A DNA stretch of 64,000 bases from Hetaerina americana (GCA_022747635.1 JAKTNV010000173.1:186001-250000), one strand, 5' to 3'; positions 11,028-22,700 are shown, numbered from the stretch's first letter. Made by a program: numbers and translations. Notes: a model not told the origin generated them from the letters alone.

Positions 11028-11080
11028 ATATTAAATCTTTATTGTGGAAGTGTAAAGTTTCCTTTTTACCCTCATCATGA

Positions 11081-12029
11081 ATAAATCTTGTTTAAAAGAT
11101 TTTCCTGAGCCGCATAGTTAATATCTAGGTACATTATTGTTTTTCATTTGATATACCGGCTCAATATTCACTTTTCGAACACATTTATCATTGTCATTCA
11201 TATTGGAAAATAGTCTCATACTATGGGAAAACTCCAACGGAATTTAAACGGTGTTTTCGCTCCGAAATATAGCCAGTCCAGTCATGGTATGTGCATATTA
11301 GGACCTTAATTTCAATGCTCACGTCTTTATGCCATCGATGACTCAACGTGTACAATCAATGAGTTTATGACAACATGTGCGATGTGTAGGTCAATACGAA
11401 TTCTCGTATACGGAGGACAGACATCCATAACCAAAAACCGTTAAATATATTGAAGGTTGAGGTTTCTTACTATCGGCAATAGCCAGAATTATTTTAAACT
11501 TATGGGTGGCAAATTTTTCAGCTAATTACCTGGCTCGGCAAAGAGTTTTATTTGTGATATGTTTAAGGTACCACTCCACTACTGCATGTTATAAAAGGAA
11601 CTTTATTAAATTCATTGACGTAGAAATCCGTGCCCTCAAATTTAAATTATTGGTTAGTATGTGTGGGTGGTGTATTTTAAATGCATTAGCAATATATTTT
11701 AGAATTGCCGAAACGTATTTGTTCAGAAGCTTAAAGATCTCGTAGTTTCATTCCCACTGCAGAGGCATTTTCTTCAGCGGCTGCCATACATTTTTTCAGT
11801 TGAGTCACATTTGAAAATGGAGTTTTTCCGAAATCTTCCGGAGTTATTATGGCTGTGTGTATCGTCATAGGCACTGCGTCCCGTTACTCGAAGAATCAAG
11901 GAAGGTTATGTGCGGTTTGTGAAAACTGTGGCGCATAGCCATCAGCTTCTACATTATTTTTTCCACAACGTAAACGTCTTTTGCCGAAACATAATTTCTT
12001 CTTCACATCCTCTTCTAATCCCAAATCAC
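11081..12029. other. AT-rich unassigned sequence
   Basis: No repeat partner or domain recognised. Confidence 0.5.
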
Positions 12030-12260
12030 CACGGGACGGCATACAAAGTGCCCTCTTATTTTTCCCGTTTACATAAAGTTCCTTCCCCTATCACAGGGGT
12101 TACACTGGCATTTCCTCCATGTTAATGGCATCTCCATTTCCGTCCTTTCTCCGTTTCCTTCCAATTCCCCATGGTTGCTTCCTCACCAACAACGCCTGAC
12201 GCTTCTTCGTTTTTCTTGCTTCCAATCCAACTTATGTCTTCCATTCATCTTTTCAGCCAC
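12030..12260 (-). repeat. Possible RTE-like LINE 3' fragment
   Basis: Antisense-type pyrimidine-rich text (CCTATCACAGGGGTTACACT ... CTTCTTCGTTTTTCTTGCTT) resembles 40400-40540 loosely. Boundaries uncertain. Confidence 0.35.
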
Positions 12261-12512
12261 AAGAAGAAAAACCTCCCTTCCTCCCTTCATTACACGGGGG
12301 TAAGAAGAGGTTATCGAACAGCAACAACGCTGCGTATCACATCAAATTCATCATCAGCTATTTTTCACATCGCGGAATCTCCAGTCATGAAGTCTCTTCA
12401 CTTTTTGAATTCTCTATTTTTCTAGTTGAACTAGTTACATCTTATTTCATTGTTTTCACTGGAAAAGTTGGTGAATTTTTCTGCTTCATCCCATGGGTGT
12501 CTTACTACGAAG

Positions 12513-12965
12513 GTGTGTTCATTAAATATAGGGAAATTGAGTCCTTTGAATGCATTTGAATTACTCGTCTTTATCAGCGTTATCCCCTTATAGGTAATCC
12601 CCATTAAATATTATTATATTATGCCAGTGCTTTATATTGTCATCGAAACACTTCTGGATTTTGATATTTGGCTGTAGCTTTTAGGTCTCTCAGAGATGCG
12701 TTTTTAATCTCATCTATGCGGGTATCAAGATTTTCTTTATTTTTGAGAACAGAAAAAAAGCCAAATGGGGACATTTCTGTCAAATATGGAGGCTGGTAGA
12801 TCATTACGGCGTTGTTTTTGGCTAAAAATTCACGGAAAAGTACTGAGTAGTGTGAGCAGGTACACTATTGTGGTGGTACTAAAGCCATGAAATGTTTCGG
12901 CGCAAATACGAGCGTTTTTTCGTATTGTTTCACGAAAGTGGCATTGGACTTATTAATAGTAATTT
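12513..12965 (-). mobile_element. Decayed mariner remnant (C-terminal half)
   Basis: The minus strand reads FREFLAKNNAVMIYQPPYLT EMSPFGFFSVLKN then DEIKNASLRDLKA. This aligns with the mariner segment 'FLAK..V....[16 protein letters not shown].L K' but the third catalytic Asp is replaced by Gly. The end at 12513 (AAGGTGTGTTCATTAAATA) looks like a terminal repeat. No N-terminal half found. Confidence 0.65.
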
Positions 12966-14355
12966 TTATTGATACAAACAATCAGCAAAATCCTTGTGGC
13001 AAGAACTAATGGTGCACGGCACAGTGCAATATGCTAAATTGCAAAGTTCCTGTTACTTTCTCAACTACTACGTTTTACTAAGTCTTCATTTTCTTCGCTG
13101 TTAAATTCACTTCTGCCATTTAAGGCTCCACCATCATCTTTCTTGACACGGACATCTTACTTCACAGTTACAAATCCTCTACCTTAGTACATATCAAACC
13201 CACTAACAATTAGCAATACTTACACTTCACCAGCTGTCTTCTTACGCACACCAGAATCTCGATACCAAATTCTCTCTCTATCCGGATTTGCAATACCACA
13301 GCCTAATTAAATAAATACCTTCATAATCTACAAAATGCACTTCACAGATGCAGTTACCAAGAAAATCTCCAGCAAAAGAAAATCCGCCGCTCCACTCATC
13401 CTTACGCACCACCCCCGAAACACACCCCCGTATCTGACGCAGGACTCAACCGTTGCACCACCTATTTCCTCGGATAGCACTAACTGGAAACCTTTCTTTA
13501 AGAACTATTTCCGATGTTACACGATAATAACGCTGCCTTATATCTACTACCCCAATGCCTCTCTATCACATGCAGACAACCCGCTAATTGCAGAAACATT
13601 CTGCAATCCACCAACCTTTTGGCACCCCCCCGGAAACATTTCCTCTACTTCCAATCGCCCCCTACGTAAAGCATGTCCGCTTATCAGAACTTCTTCCCTC
13701 TCCCCATATCCCCTCATTAGCTCCTCACCTCGCTCCCACGCTTATTATCTCTCCAAAAATGTAATAATATTTATATATATATATTAAATACATATACTTA
13801 TAAATGTAGAAATATTATTAATATTCCTGCACTTAAAAATACGTGTGAGTAATTTCTCTTCTCTATAGTGTGCCACGAATTGTATCTTCCCTCATTTCTT
13901 CATCCTGCTACCAGCAGCCACTCGAACATCAAATGGAACTTCACTCCCTCCTCCCTAACCTTCCTTTCCGCCCGCATCTTGTCTTTTTCATCGCTTAAGT
14001 GTATTGGTGCTATAAAGGTTGTGTGTGAAGGAAAATGGGCGGATCCCTTACCTGAGGACAGATTTGGTTTACTTGTGCCCGAGAACTTGGCCGTTAAATT
14101 CTATCTCCACAGCTCGTGCCTCAAAGCTTGATTTGTGCTAGGGGAAGGTAGAGTTCTTCTTTTGTGAATGAAATATACAGTTCGGAATAGCGGTGCTCTT
14201 TTTCCTTGGATGATGGGTCTTGGATGGAGATGTACCAAAGCATCACATAGACTAATTCGGAAGTATCAATCGCAAAATGTCCTAATTTCGCGGTAACACT
14301 TTTCAAGTATGTGCAGTATTTAAAAAAAAACACGAAAGATACCACCATCTTCAGT
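12966..14355. other. Unassigned sequence
   Basis: A 150-aa plus frame at 13335-13787 is Pro/Ser/Thr-rich without recognisable domains and ends in a short TA run. 13860-14000 is C/T-rich. Nothing else seen. Confidence 0.4.
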
Positions 14356-14359
14356 ACTC

Positions 14360-14720
14360 ATGATAACAACAAGGTTAATTAACTCTCGGGAACTAACAGC
14401 TAGAGATAAGGCGGGTAAGATAATAGTTAAAATAGAAAATATCCAAGAGAGATGGAATGAATATATAGAGGAACTGTATGCTAAAGAACTTAGGCCAACG
14501 AGTATAGTCGTAGAAAGAGAACATGACGCAGAGGAAGATAGCTTAGGTCCAGGGATACTCGACGAAGAGATAGAAAGGGCATTAAGGGAGATGAAATCAA
14601 ATAAAGCCGCGTGGGTGGACAACATTCCCGCGGAACTACTAAAAGGTTTAGGAAAATGTGGAAGGAAAATATTTAGGAAAATGTGGCATCTATGAGAAAG
14701 GAATCTGGCCGGAAGACTTA
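14360..14720 (+). repeat. RTE-like LINE: linker and start of reverse transcriptase
   Basis: The 111-aa frame 14360-14695 reads IQERWNEYIEELYAKELRP ... EEIERALREMKSNKAAWVD NIPAELLKGLG. This is the segment that precedes the RT palm in LINEs of the RTE/'craniofacial development protein 2-like' type (usual 'K..KA.G.D.IPAELLK'; here G is W). It stops after KMWHL and resumes out of frame as EKGIWPEDLV. Not functional alone. Confidence 0.8.
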
Positions 14721-14724
14721 GTAA

Positions 14725-15115
14725 GTTGCTTGTTCTATGTTTGCTACACTTCTTTCTATCTATTTATTCAATATTATGGCCACCCCTTGTTGCCTCTCGT
14801 CCCCTCCGCTGTATATAACACTTTAACTATCACCCTAGTAATCCCCGATATCCTTACAGATTGCCTCGCATAAACCTCAAATATCTATATTTACCCTTTT
14901 TATCTCTCGACTAATATTGTCTAATTTTTCTGTCCTCCACATAGTTCTAACGTTGCAAGTTCCTATTTTAACTAATTTGGCCCTCTTCTTTTCCGTCATC
15001 TGTTCTGCTGCTGTCGGTTTTCATTTGCAAAAGTTTCGTGAGATGACGACCACGGAAGCCTTGCCTCTCCCGCTGCCGGGCACGACACACGGCCGATTGG
15101 GCCGAGTCCCGTAGT
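14725..15115 (-). repeat. RTE-like LINE: 5' UTR and start of endonuclease domain, inverted
   Basis: The minus strand reads KIGTCNVRTMWRTEKLDNIS REIKRVNI and, further on, GVAIILNK. This is the beginning of an APE-type endonuclease ('TWNVRTL' and 'GVG.I..K'). The part at 15020-15115 is 5' UTR and shares GGCC(G)AGTCCCGT.GTTG with 24215-24240. It abuts an opposite-strand RT piece of the same family, so the two halves of one LINE type face each other. Confidence 0.7.
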
Positions 15116-15142
15116 TGCTATGACTCAAAATCTCGTTAGTGA

Positions 15143-15309
15143 CCATCATAATTTTCCTGGGAATGATAATTTAGGTGATTTCCCGTCGATTCCTCAAAAA
15201 AAATATATATAACAAAATTATATGTATATAATTATATATGTACATATATTTTTTTTGAGGAATCGACGGGAAATCACCTAAATTATCATTCCCAGGAAAA
15301 TTATGATGG
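15143..15309. repeat. Near-perfect hairpin, about 65-bp arms
   Basis: The left arm begins CCATCATAATTTTCCTGGGA at 15143. The right arm is its complement ending TTATGATGG at 15309. The AT-rich loop (about 15210-15240) is short. By eye the arms match base for base. No coding content and no TA-flanked mariner ends. Confidence 0.85.
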
Positions 15310-15352
<43 letters not shown>

Positions 15353-15480
15353 AATATAAATATAAATATATATATGTGTGTGTGTGTGTGTCCATGTATA
15401 ATTATATGCATATATACTTATGTATGTATAATTATATAAATAAATAAATATTTTTTATAATTTTATATGTATATATACAT
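15306..15480. repeat. Palindromic (CA)n-(TA)n-(TG)n microsatellite
   Basis: GGACACAC... through TATATA to ...GTGTGTCC forms a second symmetric hairpin (15308-15392) directly after the first. A/T-rich simple sequence runs up to the mariner at 15484. Confidence 0.85.
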
Positions 15481-15483
15481 ATA

Positions 15484-16236
15484 CGAGGGTCATCCGGAAA
15501 GTAGTACCCGTTCGTGAAATAAAGACACAAAAGTAAATATTAACAAACATAAAAAATTTTATTTGAAAGAGGATACTTTAAACTACTTCTCAACATAATC
15601 TCCAAGCAAATTAAGGCATTTGTCATAACGTGTGACAAGTTTCTGTATTCCTGCTGCATAGTCCTTCGCCGCCAGCTCATTGAGATACGCGAGGGACCCA
15701 TCTTGCACAAATTTTTGCATAATGCAGATGGTGTTTAACAATTTCATGAACAATTGTTCGAGAAACATTGGGAAAATGCTCACAGATGTCATCAATTGTG
15801 ACGCGCCGATCGTTCCTCACGAATTCGTCAACTGAGCTCACCAGTTGGTCTGTAATGACAGACGGTCTCTCCGAACGCTCATCGTCGTGTGTGTTCCCCC
15901 TCCCCATGTTGAAGTTGCGACACCACCGCCGAACAGACGACTCGTCCATTACATTGTCTCCATACACCTCCTTTAATTGGCGATGAATATCACATGGGCG
16001 AACGTTTCTTGCATTGAGGAATTTAATCACTGCCCTCACTTCACAACTGGCGGCGTTCTCAATTTTTTTAAACATTGTAAACAATCACAGAAACAACACA
16101 GGCAATGCTAGCGTCACGCAACTTGGCTCAGAGAAGGCAGACAAGCCACTGAAGCTATCTGACCTCGTCCAGCGGCTACTCGCGTCGTCAGCACTTCATG
16201 CGGCACGAACGGGTACTACTTTCCGGATGACCCTCG
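15484..16236 (-). mobile_element. Internally deleted mariner, 753 bp, copy 1
   Basis: 33-bp perfect inverted repeats (CGAGGGTCATCCGGAAAGTA ... at 15484; complement ending at 16236) with TA duplications at 15482-15483 and 16237-16238. A full mariner is about 1.3 kb; here the whole catalytic domain is missing. Same length as 42374-43126 and differing from it at two adjacent-area bases by eye (GCAC against GACC near 15706). Confidence 0.95.
15595..16084 (-). pseudogene. mariner transposase, catalytic domain deleted
   Basis: Starts at 16084 ([16 protein letters not shown]). The N-terminal DNA-binding half is intact: [45 protein letters not shown] and HYAKICARWVPRV. The frame ends at 15677. The other frame supplies the normal C-terminus (YLNELAAKDYAAG ... 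YDKCLNLLGDYVEK, stop near 15583-15597). No D,D34D residues remain. It could at most bind the terminal repeats, so it might act as a repressor (inference). Confidence 0.85.
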
Positions 16237-16395
<159 letters not shown>

Positions 16396-17265
16396 GTATA
16401 TGATGGAAGAGTAAGGACCGTGGTTAACTACTGGTGAATGATTTCTATGACTTATATGGTGAAGTCATTTGGCGTTACAGTGGGAGTGTTCCATTTGATC
16501 TGCGCATGAAATACGCATCTGTAGATCTATTTTCCCCCATCGGCTTCACAGTATCCTGGAACTCAAGTGTCCCCATTGGAAATTGGGCAAATCCTTTCCA
16601 CGTGGGGGATGGATAAATTTGATTTCGGATCATTCTTCTCCCTACGCGATTCGCAGCTCAAGCAAAGGGGAATGGGATCTTCAGTGAACACCCTTGGGGC
16701 GTCTCCAACCTTAAATTCCTCCCTGTTCCCCGTCGCCTTCCCTGCTTTCCTTTTTTCTTCCTTTCCACCCGCACACTCTACTCCTTTTCCGACCGCCCAC
16801 ATGCGCCAACTTCCCGTCTCTCCTGGCCCGGGAGCCCCTTTCCCACCCTTCCAGCGCCAACCCCCGTGCTCTTCCCCGCTGCTATCTCTCTCTCTCGTCT
16901 CCTCGTGTCATTGCAGAAATCCCTTTCATTCGCTTCGTCTGTTTTTTCATCTCATCTCTCCTTTTCCCCTTTCTCCAACCCCGTCCCGCACAAACTGCAC
17001 TCTTCCCATTCCTTTTCCATTTGACTCTTCTCCAACGTCTTCCCGTGTTAAATCTCTTCCTCGCGACCAACCAGCGCTGACCACACGAAGATTTTTCGTT
17101 TCCTTTCAGTTGGCTAGGGGTCAGTACCTTATGTGTGTGCGTGATGTAAGTACTCGCGTTTAAAACATTAAGTACGGATGCAAGAGGCCAGCAGGGAAGG
17201 TGGATTGTTGTAGATATCGAACAGGACAAAAGTTCTCTTGTACAAGGAATCGATCCTCTACCTGT
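16396..17265. other. Pyrimidine-rich unassigned sequence
   Basis: A 198-aa plus frame (16567-17163) and overlapping minus frames come from C/T bias. The Pro/Ser/Phe composition shows no domain. Confidence 0.4.
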
Positions 17266-17519
17266 CTTCATGCTGTCTAAAAAGCCTATTCCCTTCCTTT
17301 CTCTACTCCGCTTGTCCAACGCTCTCTTCTATTATGGACTTCAACATATAAATACCGTTCAGTATTTTCTCCAATCGCTTTCTCTGCCACTTTTTGGATT
17401 TTCCCTTTGGTAACTTCCTCTACTTGCCAACAAAACTTCATGTATTGTCTTCATCTCGGCCCAACTTATTTTCTCTGTACTTTTCCATGCCTGTATCTCA
17501 AAATTCTCTAATCTATTCA

Positions 17520-17691
17520 AATGAAATGAAATTATTGACTTTGATATTTCACACACTTTATTTAAAAATATGACCCAGATTTCGGTTGAACATCATCATC
17601 TGGCCTGATGATGACGTTCAACGTCAAAACCTGGATCGTGTTTTTAAATAAAGTGTGAGAAATTACAAAGTAAATTATTTCATTTCATTTC
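17520..17691. repeat. Foldback (about 85-bp arms) with head-to-head hammerhead-like motifs
   Basis: The left arm from AAATGAAATGAAATTATT at 17519 and the right arm to CATTTCATTT at 17690 are complementary with few mismatches. The centre is CATCATCTGGCCTGATGATG at 17591-17610. Inserted in a LINE. Confidence 0.8.
17602..17640 (+). ncRNA. Degenerate hammerhead-like motif
   Basis: CTGATGA (17605-17611), the extra T, then stem II GACG-TTCAA-CGTC (17613-17625). GAAAC is altered to AAAAC, and the cleavage region reads GGATC instead of GGTC. The opposite arm (minus) keeps GAAA and GGGTC but has AGATGA for CTGATGA. Together they suggest an ancestor that was intact. Confidence 0.45.
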
Positions 17692-18330
17692 AATATGTTA
17701 TGCAAATTCCATAAAGTTACGCCGGAGACAACAATTTTTCTCCAATCTACGTTCGTTCTCTGGCCTCTCCAAGACCGAGTCTCACTTTCGCAAAGCACTA
17801 CGCTCCAAATTAAAATTTTTATAATTTTTTTTCACAACCTTACTCAGTTTAACTGTTATGAATCCTTATATTCTTGTAAATGCTACTTTAGGTAACGCAG
17901 TTCTTCCCCTTATGTCTCTTATGTCCCAACTACTACTATGATTATTTCTACTGAAATATTATCAAAATACATGAACCGCTAAGCTCCATTTTATTTACAT
18001 GTATTTATACGTTTTACTTAAGCTTTCCTACCTCTGAAGAACCTCTTTACTCCGGTTTCATTTTCTTACCGCACGCATTTTTCTTTGAAAGAACTGAACA
18101 ATAACTGCAATCTCTCCGCTGTCAGACTAACTCTTGCTTATCTGCAAACCAAATTGGCTTAATCATCTGATTGGCCAATTTTATTCCCAGCTTAAGAGCC
18201 CTTCCCATGATACCCTTAACATTTCCTCGGTATATATTTTGAAAAGAACCGGAGATAACGGGTAACCTTAACCATACCAAGCTCTTCAATTTTATTCCCC
18301 CGTTCTCCAATTATTGGTATGAGGTTTTTT

Positions 18331-19030
18331 CGGGGTCCTTTGGCTTCCTTGGGCGTATTGATGTGTTTGTATGAGCACAAGCGCTCTTTCATATTTTATC
18401 TATTGCCGGTGAGCCAGGCACACTTGCTTTCACGGCCCACGCATCCCTCACTCTATCCATCTATCCTATTTTCACCGTAATGCTTCCGAAATATTCCATC
18501 ACCAACGGTATTAGTCTCCATTAATACCCATCTTTGGTGCCTAAATTTCCCCTCGTTACAACCACGTGGAAAGGAGTACATTTTTTTGCGATTCCAATCT
18601 TTTTATCGCAGACCAGAGTGGCTATTTAGTGACGAAAGTCGGTAAAAAGTCTAAAATTGTTTAGTTAATCAAGAAATTGAGATAAAAATAAGGAAATGGG
18701 TCGAATTAAAAAAATTCAGAAAGTGGATATTCGAATCTGGAATGCGATTAGAGAGAAATAATTCTCTTTGGGAACAATGCCCTTTTTCTTTGTGAGATCA
18801 TTTCACGTTTGGTGTTGTTTATCACATGATGAATCGGCCCTACTGAAAACGGGAAATTCGAGTTTCGAATGGACTTCGGTGTAGTATTGGCACGAAGGTC
18901 GCCGAATTATGCCAATCTGTGTATGCACATTCATTTTGCATGTGCTCCTCACACTGCCAGTGCGGTTTTAGAGGGAATTCGCTCGCTTTTTATCAAAACA
19001 TACTTATCATATGCGAAGATATGCATAGGC
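18331..19030. other. Unassigned sequence
   Basis: Nothing recognised. Confidence 0.4.
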
Positions 19031-19034
19031 ATAC

Positions 19035-19380
19035 ATTTATTCAACTTTTACGATGCTTACCCTCAGTGTAGAGTAGTTTTGTATGGTTCAGAAACAAGGT
19101 GATTGAGACAAGAGGAGATGTGCATATTTGAGGTCTTTGAGATGTGGAGATGTTCTTTGTGGAGAAGAACGGAAGTAATAAAATGGGCTGAAAGGAGAAT
19201 AAACATGAAGTTATGGCTATGGTAGAAGATGAGAGACAGCTGTTGGGATTAATCCGAAAACTGCAGGACAAGCGGATGCAAGGGATACTGAGAGACAATG
19301 GGATGCTGAAGACGGTAATAGAGAGGAGAAATTTTAGAAGGAAAACTAGAGGAATAAATTAAGGGAGGTAGAAAGTATGC
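19035..19380 (+). repeat. RTE-like LINE 3' fragment
   Basis: Begins VVLYGSET(R) (19072-19101), the 'LYGSETW' block of such LINEs. Then come broken FEMWRCSLWRRTEVIKWAE and the tail GRDNGMLKTVIERR equivalent at 19290-19325. Many stops. Confidence 0.7.
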
Positions 19381-19875
19381 AGAGCTAAAGAATGAGTTAT
19401 TTCAATACAAAAAGTTAGGTTCAATGATTATTTGTGTTATGGTGGAGATTAAGGAGGGTACAGTGTCAGGATCAGCCAAAAACCCTATCCTAAGCTAATA
19501 CCCTAATACTGATAATTAAATATACTATATACCGTCGCCATGGTATCATTCTTCCCAGACTTCATATTAAATATAAGTACTTTAGTTTAATTGGCGTATA
19601 CCCTCAGTTTCATTTCTGTTACCAATTTTTATTCAGGGTATTCTTCAGATCTTATTGAATCTTCATTGAAGATGTTACAATGTCGGCGTGTAGAAGAATG
19701 TGTAAAATCAGCATACCTGCCTTGTATCCACCCTTATCTCTCATATGACTGTTTTAACTAAGTTATGTTGTTATCACGATTCCTTGTTTTGCACTAGAAG
19801 TTATTTCAAACCATCATTTGAGTTCTTTTCATTTGAATTCTGCTGACAGATTGTTTGTTTTGTGTCTTAATTATT
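19381..19875. other. AT-rich unassigned sequence
   Basis: Nothing recognised. Confidence 0.4.
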
Positions 19876-20530
19876 ATTATTGATGGTATTCTACCGGTTA
19901 ACATAGGTTTTGCTTGGACACAGCCTTTATGGCACAACGATGCAATGATACATTTACTTGACTATCCTACCAAAATACAATCTGTCACGTGACCGGACAC
20001 CATAATAAACTCTTCAGTTCTCTGTACTTCCTGCCGTCCAATATTCATATCCTAGTTCTACCCGTTCTTCGATTGCCTAATGTTCTCCCTTCTATCACAG
20101 TCTTCAACATCCCATTGCCAATCAAAATGCTCTGACTTCATCTTTCTGTCTCCTTTGGATTTCTCCCAACAATTCCATATCCTCCCCCACTTCATTTGTT
20201 TTCATGTCTGTCCATTTCATCATTTCCATCCTTCTCTCCATCACCACATATCAAAAGCCTCCATATTTGCATCTATAATTTTAAAGGACCATGTCTCAGC
20301 GCCGTTCACAACTACTTTCCATAGCAGAGTTTAATGTGCCTTTTCTTAACACCCTTACTCAAAGTCCCTGTCATCACTTCCCTCCCCGTTGTGAAATCTT
20401 TTTCGTCTAACGAAATTCTACTACGTATACCCCTACTACTTTCGTCATTTTGATTGGAAGAATTTGGAGGCAGCTTCAATATCTAGCAGTTTCATATGCT
20501 CTAGTTTTGACGTTTTGCGACACACTCACT
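19876..20530 (-). repeat. RTE-like LINE 3' end with trinucleotide tail
   Basis: Left edge TTATTATTATTGATGGTATT CTACCGGTT is the complement of the family's 3' end (ACCGGTAGAATACC plus AAT repeats). Then come antisense blocks GTTCTCCCTTCTATCACAGT (20081) and CTTTTCTTAACACCC (20341), colinear with 40390-40800. The copy is 5'-truncated near 20530. Confidence 0.75.
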
Positions 20531-20914
20531 ATTGATATTTTGCTGTCTTTCCTCCACTGCCCTTGAGTGAACCTCATCTTCCAAGTTGCCATCCCAAAGC
20601 TCTTTGAAAGGCCTGTTTCATTTCAGTCTCGTTTAGTTCCCGGCCATTATCCAGTCTAATTTTCATGGTTTTTACTCTTTTGAAATTATGCAATATTGTA
20701 TGTTATGATGACTTCCCGATCTCTGTCGATAACTTTGGGTAAGGTCTAAAAGGCATGCAGGCATTTATTTCCCTCTTGGATTTGGTTTATGGAAATCTGA
20801 TTCACTAAAATACTACCCAAATGAAACCTTTTCTGACTCTTGGTTATTTCCATGCATGTACTTTTGTTCAGTTTAGTGATAATTTTGATTCGGAATATTG
20901 GTTATTTTAGGATA
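20531..20914. other. Unassigned, possibly more LINE
   Basis: No firm match. The antisense MKQAFQRALGWQL is only suggestive. Confidence 0.3.
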
Positions 20915-20916
20915 TA

Positions 20917-21867
20917 CAAGGTCTATCCCAAAAGTAGTACGACTATTTTTCCCCGGATGGACGGATGAATGGCCGGCGGTTTCTCTAGCTGGATTCGAGA
21001 AAGGGGTGTTTCAGGAAAGGCTGGAGGCCTGTGGTAGTTGGCTCCCTGCCTTTGCGGAGTGCGGATCGTTCGTTTGCTAAACCTTCATAACGTGACCTCG
21101 TTACGCTCCGTTATGAACTGGTTATTAAATCAGCGCTACGCCATCAAGTGTTGCGTGACACTGGGTAAAACCGGAAAAGAGACTCATGAGATGCTCAGGA
21201 CAGCTTATGGTTATAACACCATAGTTAGATCGGGGGTTTTTTAGTGACAAAAGTTGTTCCGACGGAGTGGAGAAGATGTTGAAGATGCCGAACGCTCAGG
21301 ACACCTAAACCTCTAAAAGTAACGAACATCTTCCAAGAGTGAAGGCTGTGTGTGACAGGGATCGCAAATAAGTGTTTGCATGGTTTCTGATGAACTTGGC
21401 ATCCCTAAAAGCGACCTGCATCCCTTGGGGACCGAAAACATGCACTTCCTTGCACTCACCTTTTTCATGAAAAAAATGTGTGAGAGGTTGGTGTCGCGAG
21501 TGCTCACGGAGGAACAAAAGGAAACTCGCCCGCGGATCTGCCAAGAACTTCTCGACCATGTGAGTGAGGATCCAAATTTTATAGACAATACCCCACCAGA
21601 ATTCCTCCGCTTCCCTGCCTCAAATCCATGCTAAAAGGACGTCACCTTGGCCCGGTGGAAGCGTTACAACGGACCGTGACGAGGGAGCTTAGCAGTATTC
21701 GGGGTGCCGTCTTCCAGAAGGCTTACGAGGCGTGGAAAACCCGCCGGCAGCGGTGATTGGACGCACAAGGGTACTGATTCGAAGATTTTTGAGTGAATGT
21801 ACACATATAAATCCTGGCAATAATTTTTTTTATCGACCCAGTCCTACTACTTTTGGGATAGACCCTG
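20917..21867 (+). mobile_element. Decayed mariner, family with CAAGGTCTATCCCAAAAGTA ends
   Basis: The left repeat starts at 20917 after TA (20915-20916). The right repeat ends CTACTTTTGGGATAGACCCTG at 21867, complementary over about 25 bp. 951 bp, so internally deleted. Confidence 0.85.
21113..21792 (+). pseudogene. mariner transposase remnant
   Basis: The N-terminus MNWLLNQRYAIKCCVTLGKT GKETHEML is clear. The middle survives as MCERLVSRVLTEEQKETRPR and VSEDPNFIDN. The C-terminus reads LGPVEALQRTVTREL ... FQKAYEAWKTR ... FEDF with stop near 21792. Both HHDN and PDLAPxD regions are deleted, with several shifts. Confidence 0.8.
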
Positions 21868-21879
21868 TGTTTATTATTC

Positions 21880-22700
21880 AACGAGTTTTTTTCTTAACAT
21901 CCTTGCTCAACGTCCGTGTAATTTCCTTGTGAAAGTCTATTTCCCTTGGCTATTCTTCTTCTTGTTTCCCTACTACTTTGACCATCTACTGTCAAGATAT
22001 ATAAACCACTCTAGAAGCTCTAGTCTTGTTTTCACTTTGAAATTAGTATTTCTCCTTCAAAGCCTGATTACGTTTTTTTACGTTCTTCTTCGTCCAATGC
22101 GTATCACATTGATTTTATAATGCACCCTGCAATACTTGATACTAGTGCGTCCTTGGCTGACTGGAAAACTAAAACTTGATCATCCTCAACTCTAAATGGT
22201 TTTATGAATTCTTCAACAATATTCATTCCTATTTCTCATGCCCAATGGTAGCGTTTCATCTATTTATGCATTTGAAAACACTGGATGACTCTTCCTAACA
22301 CTGTCCATCCGCCATTTATACATTAAGTCTGAACATGTTCAGGGTTACGAACAAGTCCCTATCCTTGCAATCTACTCCTTTTCCTATAGTACATTCATTA
22401 ATTCTACTCAGTTTACTGCAATCTGAATGTAATATGTTTCTTTATAATAGTGTCCCCATTACTTCTGGGCACTATACGTGTCTTCTTCCTTCCTAACCCA
22501 AACTGATCATTTCCTAAATAATCATTTGTTCTTCTCTCCATCCTCTTATTATGGTTCTACATACCACTTCGGCTGTATACGAAATCAAATTTATTGTTTC
22601 TATGCCCTCACCAATGACTGATCTTCTATTTTTTGTGATGCTACTAACTCCACTTTGAGAAAATCTTCCAGCTGAATTACCCTCCTGACAATTTCACGAA
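21880..22700 (-). repeat. RTE-like LINE, RT and downstream region
   Basis: Antisense blocks match 40660-41215 in order: TTTTTTTCTTAACATCC, CCCTACTACTTTGACCATCT, AATGCGTATCACATTGATTT, GCGTCCTTGGCTGACTGG. Then CCTAACACTGTCCATCCG decodes to the GGWTVLGR block of RT. Heavily mutated. Confidence 0.7.

Larger units (their letters stand above)
10723..11080. repeat. Long inverted repeat (foldback) carrying two hammerhead-like motifs
   Basis: The left arm from 10723 (GATGATGGTGAAAAAG) and the right arm ending near 11080 are complementary over about 150-170 bp with scattered mismatches. The inner part (about 10866-10905) is a smaller hairpin of TAAGGTAGGGGGAGTAA and its complement. Each arm has one ribozyme-like motif reading outward. 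Resembles head-to-head terminal repeats of a Penelope-like element or a retrozyme-like unit. Confidence 0.8.
17270..18330 (-). repeat. RTE-like LINE with RT catalytic region, split by a palindrome
   Basis: 18122-18310 minus reads IYRGNVKGIMGRALKLGIKL then IKPIWFADKQELV. This aligns with '...VKSVRFADDQALV', so the RT active-site FADD has become FADK. 17270-17515 is the 3' tail (antisense CTTGTCCAACGCTCTC ... CCCTTTGGTAACTTCC). The segment 17520-17691 is a separate inserted foldback. Confidence 0.7.

Noticed and set aside
16567..17163. 198-aa Pro/Ser-rich frame
   Set aside because: Pyrimidine-rich DNA with equally long frames on the other strand and no domain.
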